Shown: positions 36,181 to 44,688 of the stretch, in pieces
How the letters are laid out: each line of letters begins with the position of its first letter
How positions within the stretch are numbered: the stretch's first letter is position 1
Assembly (NCBI GenBank): GCA_963662575.1
Contig: OY759723.1
Location: 5,270,001-5,334,000, forward strand
Length of the DNA stretch: 64,000 bases
Direction of reading: 5' to 3'
Source of the DNA: Bin5 sp963662575
Lineage (GTDB): Bacteria > Chloroflexota > Anaerolineae > Caldilineales > Caldilineaceae
The notes under the pieces: model-generated
What the model was told of the DNA's origin: nothing
The model's database searches: none
Seen by the model: the letters and a program-made list of their open reading frames with translations, nothing else
Translations under genes and position numbers: made by a program

Positions 36181-37302
36181 TCAGATCTCATCAAGGCGCC
36201 ACTTTGTATAGGCGGCGTGGCAGATACCGTCTTCGAGGGTAATCCAGTAGCAGGTGAAAAGGCTGCCGTCATCGAACTGTACGGTGATGGGATAGCCTAC
36301 GTCGGAGCCGCCGCTGTGGTTGGGATAGTCTGGCCACATGGGCGAGGCGGTGCCGGCATCGTCGCGCATGATGATGGTGTTGTCGGTATCCCAGGTCTTG
36401 CCGTTGTCTTCGCTGAGGACGAGGCGGATGCCCATGGGTTCCCAGCGGTAGGTGACGCCGCAAAGGATGCGGCCGTCCTGGAGGCGGAGGAGGTGGGGCG
36501 GGTAGCCCCTGACTTCAGTGCGCATGGGCTGGGACCAGGTGAGGCCGGCGTCATCGGACCAGCTTTCGAGCAGGTATCCACTGGTGATGTGGCCGGGCGT
36601 TAAGTGGCGGATGTGGGCGAGGACCTTGCCTGGCTCTGTCTCGATAAAGCAGGTCTCGTCACCGGTCACGTCGGAGACACTGGAGCAGAGGGGGATGAGG
36701 CGCCAGTTGTCGCCGTTGGAATCGGATCGCCAGAGGTAAACCTGTCCTTGGGTGCCGTCAAGATTGCGAGCGTAAACGGGCAGGAGGATGTTGCCTGATT
36801 GCAGCCGGGTCCAGCGGGGGAAGGCGGTCATCCAACTGAAGCCGGGCAAGAGCCAGTCGCGGCGGTCCCAGGTCTGGCCCTGGTCGTGGGAGCGCATGAC
36901 GAATAGTTTTGGCATGCCAATCAGAAGGTCGTCGCTCTGGTCGGGATGGGGGCGTGCGGTCAGGCCCTGTTCTTCGGCTTCGGCGGCGCGCTCTTTGGGC
37001 CAGACTTCGAAGCCGACCGTTCCCGCTGCCAGGTAGCTGCCGTCGGCTTGGATGTCGGCGTAGCGGTCGTATTGTTCTCGAGGCAGTGCGCCGGGCCAGG
37101 CAAGGGGGATGGTCTGGTCGTTGGTTTCGGTGAAGGTCTCGCCCTGATCATCGGAGACGAACACGATCCAATCGGCGAGGCCGTAGTGGTCGGCGAAGGG
37201 GGAAGAGACGACGCCGACGGTCAGGCGCCCATCTGGCAGGAGTTGGGGAACTGGGCCAAGGGAGTAGTAGCCGGGGCGTTTGTAGAGGATGCCGTGCTGC
37301 AT
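36181..37302 (-). CDS. Sialidase/BNR-repeat protein
   Basis: Propeller of 373 residues with five Asp-box-like segments: 'VSDDQGETF', 'RSHDQGQTW', 'RSDSNGDNW', 'WSDDAGLTW' and 'LSEDNGKTW'. The start 'MQHGILYKRPGYYSLGPVPQLLPDGRL' and the segment 'HLLRLQDGRILCGVTYRW' fit neuraminidase-like proteins found in glycan-utilisation loci. It is distinct from the tandem triplet. It follows the DppC-type permease gene by about 65 bp in the operon. No signal peptide. Confidence 0.8.
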   Translation of the reverse strand: MQHGILYKRPGYYSLGPVPQLLPDGRLTVGVVSSPFADHYGLADWIVFVSDDQGETFTETNDQTIPLAWPGALPREQYDRYADIQADGSYLAAGTVGFEVWPKERAAEAEEQGLTARPHPDQSDDLLIGMPKLFVMRSHDQGQTWDRRDWLLPGFSWMTAFPRWTRLQSGNILLPVYARNLDGTQGQVYLWRSDSNGDNWRLIPLCSSVSDVTGDETCFIETEPGKVLAHIRHLTPGHITSGYLLESWSDDAGLTWSQPMRTEVRGYPPHLLRLQDGRILCGVTYRWEPMGIRLVLSEDNGKTWDTDNTIIMRDDAGTASPMWPDYPNHSGGSDVGYPITVQFDDGSLFTCYWITLEDGICHAAYTKWRLDEI

Positions 37303-37367
37303 GATCGTTCTCCTAGGTGGGGTAGTCTGTGACCTGCGGTGGCTTTCGGCTGTGTCCGTTGGGGTTG

Positions 37368-38270
37368 TCAGCGGCGCCAGCGGGGGTCAAGGATATCCCG
37401 CAGGGCGTCACCGATGAGATTGAGGGCGACAACTGTGCCGACCAAGACGCCCCCAGGCGTAATCCACAGCCACCAGAAGCGCTGAATGAGCGAAAGGTTG
37501 TTGGCCGAGGTGATCATGTTGCCCCAGCTGGGTGTAGGGGGTTGGACCCCGAGGCCGAGAAAGCTGATGCCTGCCTCGGCGATGATTGCGACACCGATAT
37601 TCAGGGTCATGTTGACCAGCACGAGGGGCATCAGATTGGGCATGACGTGCTGGCGGACGATTCTCCCGGTCGAAGTGCCGATGGAGCGGGCGGCCAAGAT
37701 GTAGTCGAGCTCGCGAATTGACAGCACTTGCGAGCGAAAGATGCGGGCGTCGAAGGGCCAGCTCAAAAAGCCGAGAGCGATCAGGAGTGTCCAAGGGGTG
37801 GGGCCGATGATGGCGATCACGATGAGGAGGAAGAAGATATCGGGGAAAACGATCATAATGTCGACGACGCGTTGGACTCCGAAATCAACTACGCCGCCGA
37901 AGTAGCCGGAGATCGAACCCAGAATCAGGCCGATGGAGGTGCGGATGATGACCGCGGCCAGACCGATCAGAAGCGAAACGCGACCGCCGTGGAGAATGCG
38001 CGACAGCATGTCGCGGCCGGCGAGATCGGTTCCCAGCAAGTGGGCGGCGCTGGGGGGTTTGCGGATGGCCTGCACATCGATTTCATGCGGGTCGAACTGT
38101 GTCAACCATGGGGCTAAAATCGCTGACACTGTTATTACCAACATGAAGATAAGGCCGCCGACGGCGCCGGGATTCTGCATAAACAGACGGAAGTTCTGGG
38201 CAGCCAGTGACGGCTTTTCGAGGGTGACGGTCTGAGCCGTATCTGATGAATTCCCGTTCTGCGCGCTCAT
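37368..38270 (-). CDS. ABC importer permease, DppC type (importer 3)
   Basis: Permease of 300 residues. Marks are 'NFRLFMQNPGAVGGLIFML', 'HLLGTDLAGRDMLSRILHGGRVSLLIG', EAA segment 'DYILAARSIGTSTGRIVRQHVMPNLMP' and C-terminal 'GDALRDILDPR'. It follows the DppB-type gene by 28 bp. No ATPase follows; the next genes are enzymes. Confidence 0.93.
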   Translation of the reverse strand: MSAQNGNSSDTAQTVTLEKPSLAAQNFRLFMQNPGAVGGLIFMLVITVSAILAPWLTQFDPHEIDVQAIRKPPSAAHLLGTDLAGRDMLSRILHGGRVSLLIGLAAVIIRTSIGLILGSISGYFGGVVDFGVQRVVDIMIVFPDIFFLLIVIAIIGPTPWTLLIALGFLSWPFDARIFRSQVLSIRELDYILAARSIGTSTGRIVRQHVMPNLMPLVLVNMTLNIGVAIIAEAGISFLGLGVQPPTPSWGNMITSANNLSLIQRFWWLWITPGGVLVGTVVALNLIGDALRDILDPRWRR

Positions 38271-38298
38271 ACTCGCATTTCACTCCGATAGACTGGTC

Positions 38299-39327
38299 TT
38301 ACGAATAGGAAACGCGCGGATCGACCCAGCAGTAGCAGATGTCCACTATCAGATTGCTGAGGATGACCAGGACAGCGGTGACCGTGATCGTGGCGATCAT
38401 GATGGAGAAATCTTTGGTCTCGGCTGCTTTCGCGGTCCACATGCCTACGCCTGGGTAGTTAAAGACGATTTCGAAGAAGGCAGAGCCGCCGATAACGAAG
38501 GGGATACTACGACCAACGATGGTCAGGATAGGCAAGAGAGCGTTGCGGAAAATGTGGCGACTACGCACGATACGCTCCTTCAGGCCTTTTGCCCTGGCCA
38601 CGGTGACATAGTCCGACCGCATTGTTTCGAGAACGCTGGTGCGGGTCCAGCGGATGAGGCCGGCCGAGCCGCTGATCCCCATCGCCGCCACTGGCAGGAT
38701 CAGATAGTAGACCCGGTCCCAGAAGTCACCGCCCGTGCGGGGATTGTACATGCCGCCGGCGGGGAACCAGCCCAGTCTGATGGCAAAGATGATGATGACC
38801 CAGGTGGCGAGGAGAAAGCCGGGAACACTGATCAGGATGTAGGTAATACCTGAGACGATATTGTCGAAGGTCGAGTACTGGTAGAGAGCAGAGAGCGAGC
38901 CGGCGATGACGCCGATGGAGACGCTGAGCAGCGTTGCCAGCACAGTCAGGCGTATGGTGACGCGGACGCGCACGGCCAGTTCCGGTCCGATCAGCTCGGC
39001 AGTGCGCATGGTGCGACCGAAATCTCCTCTGACCACCCTGCCCAGCCAGCGGAAATACTGGACGTGGATAGGGTCGTTCAACCCGAGTCTTTCGTGCAGA
39101 TAGTCTCTATTGCTGGTTCCTTCATCTTCTGCGCGCCCTTTGTAAGCTTCCTGAACGCCCAACTGATCCCGTACTTGCTGGGGTGTCAGTCCCTGCGTTT
39201 CGGCCGTCACAAACATAAACAATGTCGGGTCGCCCGGGGCAAGACGCATGAGGGCGAAGTTTATGTATGTTATGACGATGAGCATGGGAAAGGCTACTAA
39301 GATGCGACGGACTATGTACTGGGTCAA
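38299..39327 (-). CDS. ABC importer permease, DppB type (importer 3)
   Basis: Permease of 342 residues from a TTG start at 39327, chosen because AAAGGACC lies about 7 bp upstream and the resulting N-terminus 'MTQYIVRRILVAFPMLIVI' is typical; the frame is open to 39366. It carries an insertion of about 35 residues with 'TAETQGLTPQQVRDQLGVQEAYKGR' after 'RLAPGDPT', longer than in importers 1 and 2. EAA segment: 'DYVTVARAKGLKERIVRSRHIFRNALLP'. Confidence 0.92.
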   Translation of the reverse strand: MTQYIVRRILVAFPMLIVITYINFALMRLAPGDPTLFMFVTAETQGLTPQQVRDQLGVQEAYKGRAEDEGTSNRDYLHERLGLNDPIHVQYFRWLGRVVRGDFGRTMRTAELIGPELAVRVRVTIRLTVLATLLSVSIGVIAGSLSALYQYSTFDNIVSGITYILISVPGFLLATWVIIIFAIRLGWFPAGGMYNPRTGGDFWDRVYYLILPVAAMGISGSAGLIRWTRTSVLETMRSDYVTVARAKGLKERIVRSRHIFRNALLPILTIVGRSIPFVIGGSAFFEIVFNYPGVGMWTAKAAETKDFSIMIATITVTAVLVILSNLIVDICYCWVDPRVSYS

Positions 39328-39612
39328 GGTACGGTCCTTTTCGGGCCATTCAAATGGACCCAACAACCGCTTCTGGCATTCAGATCAGAATGCGGGATGG
39401 TCCTGTAAGCTTTTCACTAAGAACAGTGTCATTCTCACGGCATATAAGTGCTTGTTTTCGCCAGTCCGAAACTCAATCTTGTTCGGATGTGGACGGCCAA
39501 GCAGGTGGTGTCAAGAGTAGGCGTGCGGTTGAATGGCCAAGCTCTTAAGCTGATCTGCTGCCCGGCGACGAAGCCGAGTGCATGCGGCTCATTTGGACTG
39601 CGTCGAGATACA

Positions 39613-39661
39613 GAGAGAAGAGGAGAGGGCAGCTTCGCTAAGTTCCCTCTCCTTTTCTCTC
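39613..39661 (-). terminator. Intercistronic hairpin after SBP gene 3
   Basis: Near-perfect 17-bp inverted repeat (GAGAGAAGAGGAGAGGG / CCCTCTCCTTTTCTCTC, one G-T) with a 15-nt loop, 20 bp after the solute-binding gene in the direction of transcription. It has a purine-rich 5' arm like the hairpin at 6467-6506. There is no U-tract on the minus strand (a TTTT follows only on the plus strand). The remaining 280 bp up to the permease show nothing else. Confidence 0.75.
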
Positions 39662-39680
39662 TTTTCATACAGAAGAATTC

Positions 39681-41447
39681 TTACTCAATCCAGTACCAGC
39701 TGGCCACGCCTTTTTCTCCGGAGGTGCCGAGCCAGTTGAAGGCTTCCTCAGGGATGAAGCCGCCGAGGTCGTCGGTCATCACGTAGAATTCGGCGATCTG
39801 GGTGACACCCCAGATTGGGCCGTCTTCGAAGTAGATTTCCATCAAGGCCTGGGTGGCGCGCGCGAGCTCGTCGGGGTCAGTGGTGCCCATGGCGACGTTA
39901 CACATGTTTCTGAATTCGTCGTTGCACCAGTGGTAGCTGGCGGGCCAGTAGTCCTCTTCGCAGCTGCCAACCCAGTACTCGCAGTTGCGCAGGGTGTTGG
40001 AGACCCAGCCGCCGACCATGCTGATGTCATAGTCGCCGCTGGCGCTGCGCTCCTGTTGGAGTTCCCGACCGGCGAGAATCTCGGTCTGGACTCCGACATC
40101 GGCCAGCTGTTGCTGAAGCAGGACAGGGGCGTCACCGCCTGCGCCGCCAAGCAGGATGAGGACGCGACTGGGATCCCAGTCGCCATCGGCTTCAGCTTCG
40201 GCGAGGAGTTGTTTGGCCATTTCGGGGTCGAACGAGCGCGGCACGACGAGGCCGTCGTCGCAGTCGGTGCAGAAGGACTCGGTGGCGGTCTGGTGGCCGC
40301 GCAGCCCGAAGACGGAGTCTTCCGGTTGGCCGAAGCCGAAGTAGAGGACTTCAGCCCAGAGCTCGCGGTTGACAGCAAGGGCGATGGCGTCCATGACCTT
40401 GCGCGGCAGTTTACGGTCATCACCGCGATTGAGGCCATAGCCGGTCATCATGAAGGTACGGGGATGGATGGCAGTATCCGAGAGTTCATTGACGGTCTCG
40501 TAGTCGCTGGCGCCGACTTTGACCATGTCGGATTCGCCGGCGAGGAAGTTGTCGAGGGTCAGGCCGGAGTGTTCGGCGTAGCGTTTGATGCCGGGCTTGC
40601 CGTAGATGGCATTGCCCCACCAGTCCTCATTGCGCTGCAGTTCGAGGATTTTGGCTTCTTCGTCCCAGCTGGCGACGCGGTAGGGGCCGCTCGTGACTTC
40701 GGGAACCCAGGCATCGGGGAAGTCGCCGGCCCACAGTTGGGCAGCAGTGTACTGACTCAGGTGGTGTTCGGGAAGGACCGACAGGAATGCCAGGGGGCGC
40801 CAGACGAGGCCGATCGGTACGTCGGCTTCGATGCGCATATTGAAGTCGTCGATGATCTTAATGCCGGAGATGGAGTCGGCGTTGCCTTCGAAATAGTCCT
40901 GGCCGCCGGTGATGTTGGGGAAGAGGACCTTAGCATCGCCGAGCCAGTAGTCGGCATCGGGGTGATAGAGGAGTTCGAGCGTGAAGGCGACGTCGGCGGT
41001 GGTTATCCGCTCACCATCGCTCCAGACTGCCTCTTCATAGAGTTCGATCTCCATGGCCATGTTGCCATCTACGCGTTCGATACGGCGGACAAGCCAGGGT
41101 GTGGGCGTGGTATTGCCCTGGGGGCCCATGAAGATGAACGGCATTTGGACCATGTAGAAGGACTCGCTGCCGAAGTTCCAGTTGCCGGCGGTGATGCCTC
41201 CCCACATACCGACGCCGAAGCGGGTGCGTCCGGGCAGGATGAGCAGGCGGTCGGAGTCGACGGTATCGGGATTCACGGCGTACTGGATGCCGGGCAGTTC
41301 GGCCATTTCTTCGCCTGAATCCTCCTCCATTGCGGAGTCGGCCCCGTCGCCGGTGGTTGCCGGCGCGGCACAGGCGCCGACGAGCATTGCGAATATTAGC
41401 AGGAGAGCCAGGAGGGTACAGTTCAACCAGTTCTGTTTGAAGCGCAT
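39681..41447 (-). CDS. ABC importer solute-binding lipoprotein (family 5), importer 3
   Basis: SBP family 5 lipoprotein of 588 residues. Signal 'LLALLLIFAMLVGAC' with lipobox Cys26, followed by an acidic linker. Family blocks are 'EEAVWSDGERITTADVAFTLELLYHP' and 'PRKVMDAIALAVNRELWAEVLYF'. ATG preceded by AAAGGAGAAAGTGAC. It heads the minus-strand operon of permeases, sialidase-like proteins, DegT aminotransferase and others, which suggests a glycan-derived cargo. Confidence 0.92.
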   Translation of the reverse strand: MRFKQNWLNCTLLALLLIFAMLVGACAAPATTGDGADSAMEEDSGEEMAELPGIQYAVNPDTVDSDRLLILPGRTRFGVGMWGGITAGNWNFGSESFYMVQMPFIFMGPQGNTTPTPWLVRRIERVDGNMAMEIELYEEAVWSDGERITTADVAFTLELLYHPDADYWLGDAKVLFPNITGGQDYFEGNADSISGIKIIDDFNMRIEADVPIGLVWRPLAFLSVLPEHHLSQYTAAQLWAGDFPDAWVPEVTSGPYRVASWDEEAKILELQRNEDWWGNAIYGKPGIKRYAEHSGLTLDNFLAGESDMVKVGASDYETVNELSDTAIHPRTFMMTGYGLNRGDDRKLPRKVMDAIALAVNRELWAEVLYFGFGQPEDSVFGLRGHQTATESFCTDCDDGLVVPRSFDPEMAKQLLAEAEADGDWDPSRVLILLGGAGGDAPVLLQQQLADVGVQTEILAGRELQQERSASGDYDISMVGGWVSNTLRNCEYWVGSCEEDYWPASYHWCNDEFRNMCNVAMGTTDPDELARATQALMEIYFEDGPIWGVTQIAEFYVMTDDLGGFIPEEAFNWLGTSGEKGVASWYWIE

Positions 41448-41533
41448 GTCACTTTCTCCTTTAGATAATGGAAATACTCAGGACTGTTCGGATTGCGCCG
41501 TTGCAGGGGGCCGAGAGGAGGAATCTGGTGGGC

Positions 41534-41562
41534 ATTTTAGGTAAATAATGAATGTCTGTCAA
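41534..41562 (-). promoter_or_regulatory. Strong promoter of the minus-strand importer 3/sialidase operon
   Basis: On the minus strand: TTGACA (41562-41557), 17-bp spacer, TAAAAT (41539-41534). Predicted transcription start near 41527 gives an 80-nt leader to the ATG at 41447. It is the best promoter found for the whole 27-41 kb minus-strand block. Confidence 0.75.
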
Positions 41563-41684
41563 ACAGGAAAAAATCAAGGTAGGGGGTGAAGGGACAGTTT
41601 TTCGGTTTCTGGCTATTGGTTTTTGGTAACCCCAACTGTGCGAGGCATTGGGTTTGGAAGATGGGACGAGCGGTTGGGGAGATT

Positions 41685-42068
41685 GTCTGAAGCAGGATTT
41701 GCAGGATTTTTTGGGGATTTCAAGGATGGGTGAGACCCCGGCAGGACAGGTGCGCTCGTATGAGAGTTTACGAGTGTTGTACGAGAGATCACGAGAGTTC
41801 GACGAGAGAATTGAGTGGTTTGTCTGAAGCAGGATCTTCAGGATTCCAGAGATCTGCAGGATGGGAGAGATCCTGGCGGGACGGGTGCGCTCGAATGAGA
41901 GTTTACGAGCGTTATACGAGAGATCACGAGAGATCCTCGAGTGAATCGGGTGGTTAGTCTGAATCAGGATTTGCAGGATGGTAGAGACGCCTTCGGCACG
42001 TGAGTGCTCATACGAGAGATGACGAGTGTTGTACGAGAGATCATGAGAGTTCGACGAGAGAATTGAGG
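41685..42068 (+). repeat. Three tandem copies of a 110-137 bp repeat
   Basis: Each unit begins with TCTGAA(G/T)CAGGAT and continues with 'gcaggat..ggagagat' and a block of ACGAGAG reiterations ('tacgagagatcacgagag'). Units start near 41685, 41822 and 41957. Shortened relatives of the CAGGAT part occur at 52390-52445 and near 63915-63945. Confidence 0.8.
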
Positions 42069-42127
42069 TGGAGGTTGCTTGTGTGTGCATGGCGGTCGAA
42101 TGGCGATGTTTCCGGCTGGCTGGTCTG

Positions 42128-42201
42128 TCCGCGAAGGGCGCCCATAAGAGGCGCCGCTACCGATTCAGGCAGCATCAGGAGGCTTTGTCCCACTTCGATG
42201 C
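42128..42201 (+). repeat. 75-bp GGCGCC-hairpin repeat, copy 1
   Basis: Reads 'gcgaagggcgcccataagaggcgccgctaccgattcaggcagcatcaggagg..tttgtccca.ttcgatg'. GGCGCC arms can form a small hairpin. Copy 2 is at 42468-42542 in the same orientation. Confidence 0.7.
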
Positions 42202-42225
42202 ATTTGCCCGGGTTTAGGGCAGGTT

Positions 42226-42363
42226 AGGTCGATCCAAGTCGATCTAAGTCGATCCAGGTCGATCCAAGTCGACGTGATTTCTTTTTTTTGGACTTATGTC
42301 CTTGATTTTGCAAATGGTTCTTCGCCGTCTCTGATGGGTTATGGGCAGTTGAAATATGGGCAG
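42226..42363 (+). repeat. Dispersed element with tandem GTCGATCCAA units, copy 2
   Basis: Five GTCGATC(C/T)AA-type units, then a T-run and GGGTTATGGGCAGTT. It matches 3372-3497 in the opposite orientation. Confidence 0.7.
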
Positions 42364-42467
42364 TTCGCAGACTTGCAGTGGCCATCCTTCGCCTTCGGTC
42401 TTTCTTTGGGAGAGAGTTACGGCTTCTCAGGGCCAGGGCAATCGCATCTGAATTCGGACGCCATAGT

Positions 42468-42542
42468 TGCCCGCGGAGGGCGCCCACAAGGGGGGCCCCA
42501 ACCGATTCAGGCGGCATCACGAGATTTTGTCCCAATTCGATG
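42468..42542 (+). repeat. 75-bp GGCGCC-hairpin repeat, copy 2
   Basis: Direct repeat of 42128-42201 with changes in the hairpin arms ('gggcgcccacaaggggggcccc'), then 'accgattcaggcggcatcac' and 'ttttgtcccaattcgatg'. Confidence 0.7.
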
Positions 42543-42839
42543 ATTCTTCTATCTACAGCTAGTTATCCGCTGCACAGATGACAGCACATTCGGTTATCAC
42601 CAGTATATCACGCATTTGATGCGTTTTTTCGCTTTATTCGGAATCTTCCCATTTCGCAATGTGCGCCATGGGTGAAGATGTACTCAGGTCCGTCATGCGT
42701 TCTCTCCCTACTTCCAGGTGGTGAACGCATTGGCGTAGCAGCTTCTTCACCTTTCGGAGCATGACCATTTGATGACCAACTCAGATGCAGTTGCCCTGCT
42801 TCTGAACTGTGATTATTGGGATTTGAATGTGGTCTATCC

Positions 42840-42930
42840 ACGAGGAGGCAGGAGAAAAAATCTTTGTCCACCAAGGGCAAAGAGGAACGCCCCTCTTAGT
42901 CCACGAAGGACACGAAGGGCCGCTGAGAAC
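42840..42930 (+). repeat. Short CACGAAGG-type repeat array
   Basis: Contains 'ccacgaggagg', 'ccaccaagggcaaag' and 'ccacgaaggacacgaagggccgct'. It is a degenerate member of the family found at 44362-44575 and 46332-46568. Confidence 0.55.
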
Positions 42931-43107
42931 ACCTTTAGTGGTCGCAGCAGAACGTGGTTGTAGAACACGGGAAACAGGCGAGTAACGGCCGGATTTTGCC
43001 TGCTGAGGTCCTGTTCTTGTCACATTGTGAACTGTCTTCTCCAAATGTCAGCGATTCCTAGTAAACACGTTCGTGTGTGTTGGTGGAAAAGTGGGCCGGG
43101 TGATAGG

Positions 43108-44229
43108 TCAGGGGCCCTCGTTGCGCCACCAGCGGACTTCGTTGCTGCCGCGTTCGGCGGCGGCGACGATGTCGAGGCGGCCGTTGCCGTTGATGTCGGC
43201 GGCGATGACCATGTTGGCGTTGGTCCAGCCGTCTTTGAGGAGCTGCATGTCCCAGGGGCCGCGGGGGTCGCCGCGGTGTTTGAAGTAGGCGACGCGGCCG
43301 GTTTCGCTCCAGGCGGTGGCGACGACTTCGATGTGGCCGTCGTTGTCGAAGTCGGCGGCGATGGCTTCGAAGGCATTGGGGAAGCGTTCGCAGATGATGT
43401 GCTTGCGCCACTTGCCATCGGCAGGCTGGCCGTCGTTTTCGTACCAGACGATCTGGTGATGTTCGTAGGCTACTCCCAGTTGGTCGCCCGGGGGGAGCAT
43501 GCCGAGGGCCATGACGACGTCGAGGTCGCCATCGCCGTCCATGTCGACGGGGTGGCCGTGGATGGGTTGGGGGGCGTCGTCGATGATGTGTTTGATCCAG
43601 GGCTGGACCGCGGGGTCGCCCGGATTTTCGTACCAGATGACCTGATTGGCGACGCGGGCGGTGCCGAGGAGGTCGATTTTGCCGTTGCCGTTGATGTCGG
43701 CGGCGTGGATAGCACGGGGCTCGGCGATGTTGTCTTCGAGGATGTGCTTGGTCCAGTTGCCGTCGCGGTTTTCGTACCAGACGAACTGGTTGCCTTTGCG
43801 CCAGGTCGATGCGGCGACATCGAGATGGCCGTTGCCGTTGAAGTCGGCGACGGCGACGGCGTAGGCGCCTGTGAGGGTGCCTTCGTCGATGTAGCGGATG
43901 CGCCATGAGCTGGCCAGGCGCGGGTCTCCCTCATATTCAAAGTAGAGCAGACAGCCATTGATGTTGTCGATGAACACGAGTTCGGGGCGGCCGTCGCCGT
44001 TGATGTCGGCGACTTGGTGGCGTTCGAGCCATTCGGGGGTGCGCTTGTGGATGATGTGGCGGGTGAAGTTGCCGTGGCCGTCGTTTTCGAGCCAGTAGAG
44101 GCCGACGTCGGTGTCAGGGGTGATGAGGTCGGGCACGCCGTTGCCGGTGAGGTCGAAGGCGGAGATGCCGTAGGTGTATTCGTAGCCGTCCTGGGCGACG
44201 TGTTCGGTGAGGTTGATGAGGTTGGCCAT
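43108..44229 (-). CDS. FG-GAP/VCBS-repeat beta-propeller protein
   Basis: Protein of 373 residues from ATG 44229 (GGGAGTACCCA upstream); the frame opens further to 44295 without support. It is built from about seven repeats with Ca-binding-like loops: 'FDLTGNGVPDLI', 'ADINGDGRPELVF', 'ADFNGNGHLDVAA', 'ADINGNGKIDLLG', 'VDMDGDGDLDVVMA', 'ADFDNDGHIEVVA' and 'ADINGNGRLDIVAA'. Most proteins of this type are secreted; here no signal peptide is visible from either start, so location is unclear. It is transcribed away from the imuB operon. Possible carbohydrate-binding or scaffold role. Confidence 0.85.
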   Translation of the reverse strand: MANLINLTEHVAQDGYEYTYGISAFDLTGNGVPDLITPDTDVGLYWLENDGHGNFTRHIIHKRTPEWLERHQVADINGDGRPELVFIDNINGCLLYFEYEGDPRLASSWRIRYIDEGTLTGAYAVAVADFNGNGHLDVAASTWRKGNQFVWYENRDGNWTKHILEDNIAEPRAIHAADINGNGKIDLLGTARVANQVIWYENPGDPAVQPWIKHIIDDAPQPIHGHPVDMDGDGDLDVVMALGMLPPGDQLGVAYEHHQIVWYENDGQPADGKWRKHIICERFPNAFEAIAADFDNDGHIEVVATAWSETGRVAYFKHRGDPRGPWDMQLLKDGWTNANMVIAADINGNGRLDIVAAAERGSNEVRWWRNEGP

Positions 44230-44361
44230 TGGGTACTCCCGGGTGGTGAGTGGTTGTTCTGGGGGCACGATAGCAGGGATGGGGAGAGAGGGCAAGAGCG
44301 GTTCTTGGTAGTCAGTTTTTCGTTTTTGGTGAACTGCCGCGTACGGGGCGGTTCGCCTTTT

Positions 44362-44575
44362 GATCCACGGAGAACTTCAACGTCAACACCTTTTTCCGCG
44401 AAGGGCCACGGAGAACTGCAACTGCAACACCTTTTTCCGCGAAGGACCGCGAAGGCACGCGAAGAACTGCAACTTCAAAACCTTTATCCACGAAGGACCA
44501 CGAAGGGCCACGGAGAACTGCAACTGCAACACCCTTATCCAGGGAGGGCCACGGAGAACACGTTCTTTGATCCGT
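44362..44575 (+). repeat. CACGAAGG / CTGCAAC repeat array
   Basis: Reiterated units of the form '(c)cacgaagg(g/a)ccacgga-gaactgcaactgcaacacctttttc' between the FG-GAP gene and the imuB promoter. The same family occurs between imuB and dnaE2 (46332-46568). No coding capacity. The rest of 44230-44617 shows nothing else. Confidence 0.75.
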
Positions 44576-44617
44576 GGAGGGGATTGGTCAGGGTGGTGCG
44601 GAAGGGGGGAATGTGAT

Positions 44618-44646
44618 TTGACAATATAGAACGTTTGTTCTATATT
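44618..44646 (+). promoter_or_regulatory. imuB promoter with LexA-type SOS box
   Basis: TTGACA (44618-44623), 17-bp spacer, TATATT (44641-44646). The spacer and -10 lie in a perfect palindrome AATATAGAAC-GTTT-GTTCTATATT (44623-44646). Its core GAACGTTTGTTC (44629-44640) fits the GAAC-N4-GTTC LexA box of Gram-positive-type SOS systems. LexA binding here would block RNA polymerase directly. Confidence 0.9.
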
Positions 44647-44688
44647 GGCGACTGAAATGGGTCCCGGCGCTAGCTGGAGGAAGGAATT

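Larger units (their letters stand above)
41563..43107. other. Gene-free repeat-rich spacer
   Basis: About 1.5 kb without a supported gene. It holds the triplicated 135-bp repeat (41685-42068), two copies of a 75-bp repeat (42128-42201 and 42468-42542), copy 2 of the GTCGATCCAA element (42226-42363) and a short CACGAAGG array (42840-42930). Long open frames here run through the repeats and encode low-complexity reiterations, not proteins. Confidence 0.65.

Noticed and set aside
39930..41318. Open frame of 462 codons on the plus strand opposite SBP gene 3
   Set aside because: Gly/Ala/Asp-rich antisense translation with no recognisable motif; the minus-strand lipoprotein is clearly real.
41461..42090. 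Minus-strand frame of 209 codons with repeating 'SRDLSYNTRKLSYERT'
   Set aside because: Translation of the triplicated DNA repeat; not conserved as protein and it overlaps the operon promoter.
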